Assembly: GCA_015832175.1 (NCBI GenBank)
Contig: WJXW01000012.1
Span: forward strand, 1,570,001 to 1,634,000
Length of the DNA: 64,000 nt
Direction of reading: 5' to 3'
DNA from: Paraphaeosphaeria minitans
Lineage: Eukaryota > Ascomycota > Dothideomycetes > Pleosporales > Didymosphaeriaceae
Of the stretch, positions 59,445 to 64,000 are shown one piece after another. Every line of letters starts with the position of its first letter. Within the stretch, counting starts at the first letter, position 1. Under the pieces are notes generated by a model, which did no database searches, was not told where the DNA came from, and worked only from the letters and a program-made list of their open reading frames with translations. A program made the translations under genes and the position numbers.

Positions 59445-59921
59445 GTACGCGGCAAGCAGCGGGCGGAGAGCGCAGACACCGCAGGTCGGCTCGGCTGGAT
59501 CACAGGACGAGCCAGACTGGGTGACGGCGGGGCTGGCTGCGGAAGGGGTGGTGTGGAAGTCGAGCGAGTGTTTGGGAGAAGACGCGGGTTGCGTCAGGAA
59601 ATTGTCAGTGCAAGTAGGTAGAGCCCCCAAAGCCTGCTGCACGCGCCACCAGACCAGCGCGCCAAGGCCCCAAGGCGAAGAATCGTCGTTGGAGATGGCA
59701 TTCACACTGTCAGAAATTATCAGATATCTATTCCTCCACCTAGGCTAGCCTACTGACCGTCACTGTCAGGCGCCCCCGCTACGGTCACCCTTGGTTCATG
59801 GATGGTCGTAAAAATTCCGCCCGTTAACCACTACCCGAGTGCTGCCTGTTCTGTCTTGGCCTTTCTACACCACAGGCCCACCCTCACCACCGACGCAGCA
59901 ACCCGCCTCTCGCTGCCACAC

Positions 59922-59986
59922 ACCTACCTACCTACCTACCTACCTCCCTACCTACCTACCTCCCTACCTACCTACCTACCTAGTAC
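59922..59986. repeat. CCTA tetranucleotide repeat
   Basis: About 16 units of ACCT/CCCT, imperfect. Confidence 0.92.
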
Positions 59987-60226
59987 CTCCTACCTCCTCG
60001 CCTCTCACCACATCTCACATGAACCGTCGATCACAGTGCCCGGACGAGGGGCCCGGCTCAGCGATCAGCGTGCCCGCGCCCGCATGCGGACTGTCCTCGC
60101 ACCGCCCTAACCGCTTCTTCGCAACGCTTGTGCTGAAGCAGCCCTCTGAGTCCGACAGCCCATCGAATACCTACATCGAATAGATACCTACTGGGTACCA
60201 TTCATTGCGGCTCCGTGCCCGCCATG

Positions 60227-60389
60227 CTCACTCACCCACTCACCCACTCACACCCACCCACTCACTCACCCACTCACCCACTCACCCACTCGCACCCACC
60301 CACTCACACCCACCCACTCACACCCACCCACTCACACCCACCCACTCACCCACTCACCCTCCCACTCACCCACTCACCTCCCACTCGCA
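60227..60389. repeat. CACTCACC-type minisatellite
   Basis: About 160 bases made of CACTCACC and CACACCCAC modules in mixed order, strongly C/A-biased on the plus strand. Confidence 0.9.
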
Positions 60390-60768
60390 CCCTTGCCGTG
60401 CGCTCACCACTGCGCTGACGGCCGCTCGTCGGACGCCAATGACTGTGCAGCGGGTACCCAGCTCAGCCCTCCCCCCCACCCGTCTTGTTCACTGGCAAGA
60501 ACCGGGTCACCCTGGCCTGCAGCCTCCTTCTGCCTGCCGCCGTCCCAGACGCTCTCCCCGCCGATTCGCCCGCCTGCTCCTCTCGTCGGAGCTTTTCTCC
60601 TCGTCGGACAATGCTTGGCTCCCTCATGCGCGCCGTTGAAAAGCTTGGTGGGAGCAGCCAATGCCCTGCACCGTGACGCACCCATCAGGAAACTCGGCCA
60701 AGTCACGCGCGACCGTCATGCAGATCATCCGATGGTGTGCTGCGTGCAGGATACGGTAGGTCGGTAGG

Positions 60769-61085
60769 TAGGAGGTACTAGGTAGGTAGGTAGGTAGGTA
60801 GGTAGGTAGGTAGGTAGGTAGGTAGGTAGGTAGGTAGGTAGGTAGGTAGGTAGGTAGGTAGGTAGGTAGGTAGGTAGGTAGGTAGGTAGGTAGCCAAGTA
60901 GCCAAGTAGCCAAGTAGATAGGTAAGTAGGGAGGTGGGTAGGAAGCTAGGTAGGTAAGTAGGTAGTTAGGTAGGTGTGCAAGATAGGTAGCTAGGTGTGC
61001 AGAATAGGTAGCTAGGTAGGTAGCTAGGTGTGCAGGATAGGTAGCTAGGTGTGCAGGATAGGTAGCTAGGTACGTAGCTAGGTAA
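60769..61085. repeat. TAGG tetranucleotide repeat, pure core and degenerate right half
   Basis: 60781-60892 is an uninterrupted run of 28 GGTA units. From 60893 to about 61085 the units diverge to GTAGCCAA and GTAGCTAGGTGTGCAGGATAG modules, of which the latter form a second-order repeat. Confidence 0.95.
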
Positions 61086-61121
61086 CCCCACTCGACGCAA
61101 GAGGGCACGTTGAGAAAAGCT

Positions 61122-62309
61122 TCATGGAATCGCGCTGCCAAAATCCTCCTTGGCATCTGCTCTATCCCACGAGCTCTTCTCGAGCCCTTGCACCCGCCCA
61201 ACAAGCTCCAATGCCTTGTTCCCGTACGTCGCCTTCGCCTGCTCTTGCTGGTTGAACGTCTCCAGCAGCGCGTCCACCATGAATGGCTCCATTGACGACT
61301 TCTTCCCTGCCCCGTAGTCGTACATGACAATGTCTTCCACACAGCGCGCTGCAACTCGCCGGTGCAGCTCGGACAGTATCATCACGTCTAGGATGAAGTG
61401 GTCCGTGTCTGCCTTTGGCATCGAGCGAAGCTTGTGCAGTACCGTGACACGGTCCGGATACGTGATCGGCTTTGGAGTAGCACCCACAGTCAGCAACATT
61501 TTGTCCGAGCCTCGCAGTTGCCATTTCCTTGCACGCAACAGAAAGGATCATGGCTTGACGTCTGTAGTCACGCGCTCACTGAACCCTCCGTTGTAACACT
61601 CATGCTGGATAAGACAGGCCACTCACAAACTTGTAGTCAGTACGGATGCTCCGCAAAATCATGCCAATGCCCTTGGGCGTGACCAGAGCCTCCCACTTAT
61701 CTCTGTGCTCGGCGTCCACAGCGGCAAAGTTCATGCCCCAATTGACTCGAGCACTCTCCGCCCATCGATTGTACGTTACGTTGTTGACGTGACCTGTCAC
61801 GCAGTCAGCATCTCCACCCAGAACCGGGACGTATCGAACATTGTACCCTGGCAACCATTAGCACGCAGTCTGCAGGCGAGAAAGACGCATTCGCTGCCCG
61901 TCTCCGTCTTACCATGCTATCCTGCGTGCCACCCGAACCGCATTAGCCACTGCAGCACATCATTTGCGCCGACACGAGAGCTCACCATCTCCCCCCACGC
62001 GACCTGCTGCCGGTGCAGACCCCATCGGTGCTTTCCCGTCAGGAAGCCCTCACTGCCGGCGACCAAATCTTTCCAGTTGAAATTGACGTAGTGCAGGATG
62101 TCTCCCGCTTCCTGGACCTGCTCCCGGTCTAGGCCGAAGTTTATGCATTTGCCAACGCGCGTCTTGAGGTCCGAGAGCCACCGTGGGCTCAGGGCAGCCG
62201 TGGCCGCATCGTTGCTGGACGCGCTCGTCGATTGCAGGCGTGCGGCGTGCGGTGCGCGGTGGACGAGTGGCTGGCGCGTGGGCAGCACGCTGCGTGCGAG
62301 GGCGCGCAT
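61122..62309 (-). CDS. Mitochondrial hotdog-fold thioesterase-like protein with a 9-nt and a 1-nt exon
   Basis: Predicted exons: 62309-61986, 61921-61913 (9 nt), 61847 (1 nt), 61793-61627, 61469-61122; total 849 nt, 282 residues. The N-terminus MRALARSVLPTRQPLVHRAP is an Arg/Ala-rich mitochondrial presequence. The joined text WGEM-DSM-G-HVNNVTYNRW restores the 4HBT motif DxxGHVNN, in which Asp and the HVNN segment form the active site of hotdog acyl-CoA thioesterases. The rest, RVNWGMNFAA through TDYKF-PITYPDRVTVLHKL, is typical of a fungal mitochondrial family. The introns (64, 65, 53, 157 nt) have donors GTGAGC, GTAAGA, GTACAA, GTGAGT and branch sites GCTAAT, GCTAAT, GCTGAC, GCTGAC. The tiny exons are predicted from conservation and frame only. 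The substrate is unknown. Divergent from the LYR gene at 62599. Confidence 0.75.
61847..61847 (-). other. Predicted single-nucleotide exon (G) of the thioesterase gene
   Basis: The base sits between a TTGCCAG acceptor and a GTACAA donor. It supplies the first base of the Gly codon in the GHVNN motif, which cannot be completed otherwise. Confidence 0.5.
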
Positions 62310-62598
62310 GCTATCTACGCAGGTCGGCTGTGCTCGAGGGGTGGAAGCGCAAGGAAAACACGGCGCGCGCGACTAGACTACTACGACTATGGTATCATTG
62401 GGTTCGAGTTCTCAATCGCATCTTTCCACGGGCCGAGGTGTCGTCACGCGAACGAACGTCGGCGGGAGCTTGGGCCGCCCCACCCCGTCCATCCTCTTTC
62501 GAACACCACCTTGGATCCCTATCAACCCCACGAATTGTGCATACATCGCGCTTCCTGGTGTAACTTGCAGCTCGGCTTTCCGGAGAGAGCAAAGGAGG

Positions 62599-63003
62599 AT
62601 GGCAGCTGTCAACCGGACGCTCCGCCATCAGGTCATACGCATCTACAAAGGTACGTTTGCATCATCCGCGGGCCCACGCACATCCTTGACTGACTGACTG
62701 ACTGACTGACTGACTGACTGACTGACTGACATCAACAGAGCTGCTGTTCCTGGGTCGAGAGTATCCCCTGGGATACGATTACTTCAGAACTCGACTGCAC
62801 AAAGCATTCGCCAGCCAGCAGCATTTGACGGATGAAAAGCAGATCAAACAAGGTATCGAAAGGGCCGAACATGTGAGGAAGGGTACGTGAGACTACTGCT
62901 TCACCCACGTTTACGCTGCCAATTGACATTGGGTTCAGAGATAGAAGCATTGTACTACCTGAAGCGGTACCGCGCTCTGCGTCAACGCTACGACAAGGTA
63001 TAG
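62599..63003 (+). CDS. LYR-motif protein, ETFRF1/LYRM5-like
   Basis: Exons 62599-62650, 62739-62882 and 62939-63003 give 86 residues. The sequence [19 protein letters not shown], then [16 protein letters not shown] and [20 protein letters not shown] has the LYR-type N-terminal helix (IYK in place of LYR), the conserved Phe and a basic end of LYRM5/ETFRF1. That protein controls the electron-transferring flavoprotein in the mitochondrial matrix by displacing its FAD; other LYR proteins assist complex assembly through acyl-ACP. The first intron (62651-62738, 88 nt) is dominated by a TGAC repeat. Both splice junctions are supported by frame and conservation. Its 3' end converges on the methyltransferase gene (106 bases apart). 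Confidence 0.82.
62687..62730. repeat. TGAC tetranucleotide repeat, 11 copies, within an intron
   Basis: Perfect tandem TGAC, so that CTGAC, the fungal branch-site consensus, occurs about ten times just upstream of the CAACAG acceptor. Confidence 0.95.
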
Positions 63004-63108
63004 TCATTTTCGCCAGTGAAATGCACGCAGTGGCCTGAAACCAGGGCCACGATGGGATATCTCGAGAAAGCAAAAAGCAAAAAAAGGTATGCACACGCGC
63101 GCGCATCG

Positions 63109-64000
63109 TCAGACCTTCTGGCACCACCAGACTCCAATCTCCAGACATTCTCCGCTCGAGGCGCCCTTCTCCTGCAGCAGGTTTGTCATCATGGAGCCCC
63201 ACCAAGTCTGCCATTCCTCCTGCGACTTGCCACTGACCTCCTTCAGCAGCGGCTCCAGACTCTCGATCATCTGGATGACCACCAGCAACGCCGTGTGTCT
63301 CAGCGCGGCTTGCTCGTCGGTGAGCGTCGCGCCGTCTCCGCCCTTCTTGGTGCGTGCTGCCTCGCTGCCACGACGGTTCGCCGCCTGCTTCTCTGCTGCG
63401 GCCTCTCGCTCCCACCGCAGCTCGCCCAGAGGAATGGCTACCCTCCGATTCTCCACGCCTTGGAGGGTCTCCGTCTCCTGTAGTAGCATCTGCGAGATAC
63501 GCACGCACGGCGTAGGTGACAGCTTCCGCTTGTCCAAGGCCTCGGTTATCCAATTGTTGGCCGAGGCGAGGAACTTGTTGTGTGCCTCGGTGAATGGTGT
63601 GATGGGGGAGATCATAAAGGTCCCAGTGGCAACCGCGCAGGCGTATTCCTGGGGGTTCTTGCCCGGCGGCGGTGGAGGGTGCGGTAGGATGGACCGGATG
63701 ACGTGGTCGGTTTCCCATATCTCCAACGTCCCTCCGGACTTGAGGATCCGGATGGCTTCGTCCAGAATCCTCTGGGAGGCGGAGCCGGGTGGCACTACCA
63801 TGCACATGTCCTTCATAACCACAATGTCAAACTCGCCGTCGTCAAACGGCAGCGGCACCTTTCGCAGATTGTGCTGGACAAAGTTCCAGTCTATGTTCTG
63901 CTTGCGCAGGTCCGCAGCAACCGGCACGATGTCGAGGCCCGTGTACTGAACATCCTCGTAGCCCAGGCCGGACAGGTACTCGTGGCACAGCGAAGACCAG
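63109..64000 (-). CDS. SAM-dependent methyltransferase domain protein, C-terminal part (gene runs off the right edge)
   Basis: One open frame from base 64000 to the stop at 63109, about 297 codons visible. WSSLCHEYLSGLGYEDVQYT and then GLDIVPVAADLRKQN carry the acidic loop (GLDIVP) that binds the ribose of S-adenosylmethionine. FDIVVMKDMC and the helix-strand LDEAIRILKSGGTLEIWETD are motifs IV-VI of a class I (Rossmann) methyltransferase. The glycine-rich motif I lies beyond the edge. The C-terminal half is helical and charged (REAAAEKQAANRRGSEAART) and ends CLEIGVWWCQKV. Related fungal proteins are annotated only as methyltransferase-domain proteins; the substrate is unknown. Confidence 0.75.
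   Translation of the reverse strand, partial: WSSLCHEYLSGLGYEDVQYTGLDIVPVAADLRKQNIDWNFVQHNLRKVPLPFDDGEFDIVVMKDMCMVVPPGSASQRILDEAIRILKSGGTLEIWETDHVIRSILPHPPPPPGKNPQEYACAVATGTFMISPITPFTEAHNKFLASANNWITEALDKRKLSPTPCVRISQMLLQETETLQGVENRRVAIPLGELRWEREAAAEKQAANRRGSEAARTKKGGDGATLTDEQAALRHTALLVVIQMIESLEPLLKEVSGKSQEEWQTWWGSMMTNLLQEKGASSGECLEIGVWWCQKV

Larger units (their letters stand above)
59445..61121. other. Repeat-rich intergenic region upstream of acrB
   Basis: 1.68 kb holding the acrB promoter and three simple-sequence tracts (listed separately). Frames reading as YLPTYLPT or THPLTHSP are translations of the repeats. No gene is supported. Confidence 0.5.

Noticed and set aside
59445..59705. Upstream extension of acrB to ATG 59705
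   Set aside because: The extra 87 residues show no AcrB-like character, while MVAKGKR at 59444 resembles the family's basic N-terminus.
58812..59748. Plus-strand frames of 250-270 codons over acrB
   Set aside because: Shadows of the acrB coding strand, rich in Arg/Gly/Ala without motifs.
60205..61354. Frames translating as THPLTHSP or YLPTYLPT repeats
   Set aside because: Translations of the CACTCACC and TAGG simple repeats; the only real coding part is the thioesterase exon ending at 61122.

Overview
The window is nuclear DNA of a filamentous ascomycete (Pezizomycotina, probably a dothideomycete-type plant-associated or saprobic fungus; the class is an inference). Support comes from short 45-75 nt spliceosomal introns with GTRNGT donors and CTRAC-type branch sites, from genes typical of this group (acrB, a bli-3-like flavin-binding protein, a bimE/APC1 homologue, a fungal-type UBP2), from an intron-containing tRNA-Ser, and from a 23 kb AT-rich block whose retrotransposons carry stop codons of the kind made by repeat-induced point mutation (RIP).

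Layout. 1-31.9 kb is a GC-balanced gene-rich arm: UBP2 N-terminus (-), complex I 21.3 kDa/NDUFA11-type subunit (+), an NAD(P)-binding SDR-like protein (+), tubulin cofactor C (+), an acyltransferase interrupted by a stop codon (-), SAGA deubiquitinase UBP8 (-), tRNA-Ser(CGA), a BLI-3-like flavin-binding protein (+), APC1 (-) divergent from NUP37 (+), SMC6 (+), and an F-box protein with a poly-Asn tract (+). 32.1-55.5 kb is a nested retrotransposon island with no intact gene. 56.4-64 kb returns to gene-rich DNA: acrB (-), a mitochondrial hotdog-fold thioesterase (-) divergent from an ETFRF1/LYRM5-like LYR protein (+), and the 3' part of a methyltransferase gene (-).

The island resolves base by base. 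An outer Ty3/gypsy chromovirus (G1, 32083-55523, 411 bp LTRs, target duplication ATTAA) was split in its gag by a second copy of the same family (G2, 33073-49925, duplication TGCAC/TGCAT). G2 was in turn hit by two Ty1/copia elements of one family with 238 bp LTRs: C1 in reverse orientation (36494-39506, TTATC/TTATT) and C2 in forward orientation (42111-49356, CTTTA). After removing the insertions, the two gypsy internal regions are 5761 and 5762 bp long, which is strong arithmetic support for the model. All four copies are heavily C-to-T/G-to-A mutated. The surviving cytosines in two left-hand target duplications show that RIP acted after nesting.

Among the single-copy genes, five concern ubiquitin signalling (UBP2, UBP8, APC1, an F-box protein, acrB) and several concern mitosis and chromosome structure (TBCC, APC1, NUP37, SMC6); this is probably coincidence. 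The most unusual gene model is the thioesterase. Its conserved hotdog motif can be assembled only through a 9-nt exon followed by a single-nucleotide exon, each between introns with normal-looking signals. Gene functions come from remembered family motifs; no database search was possible, and all splice sites are predictions.
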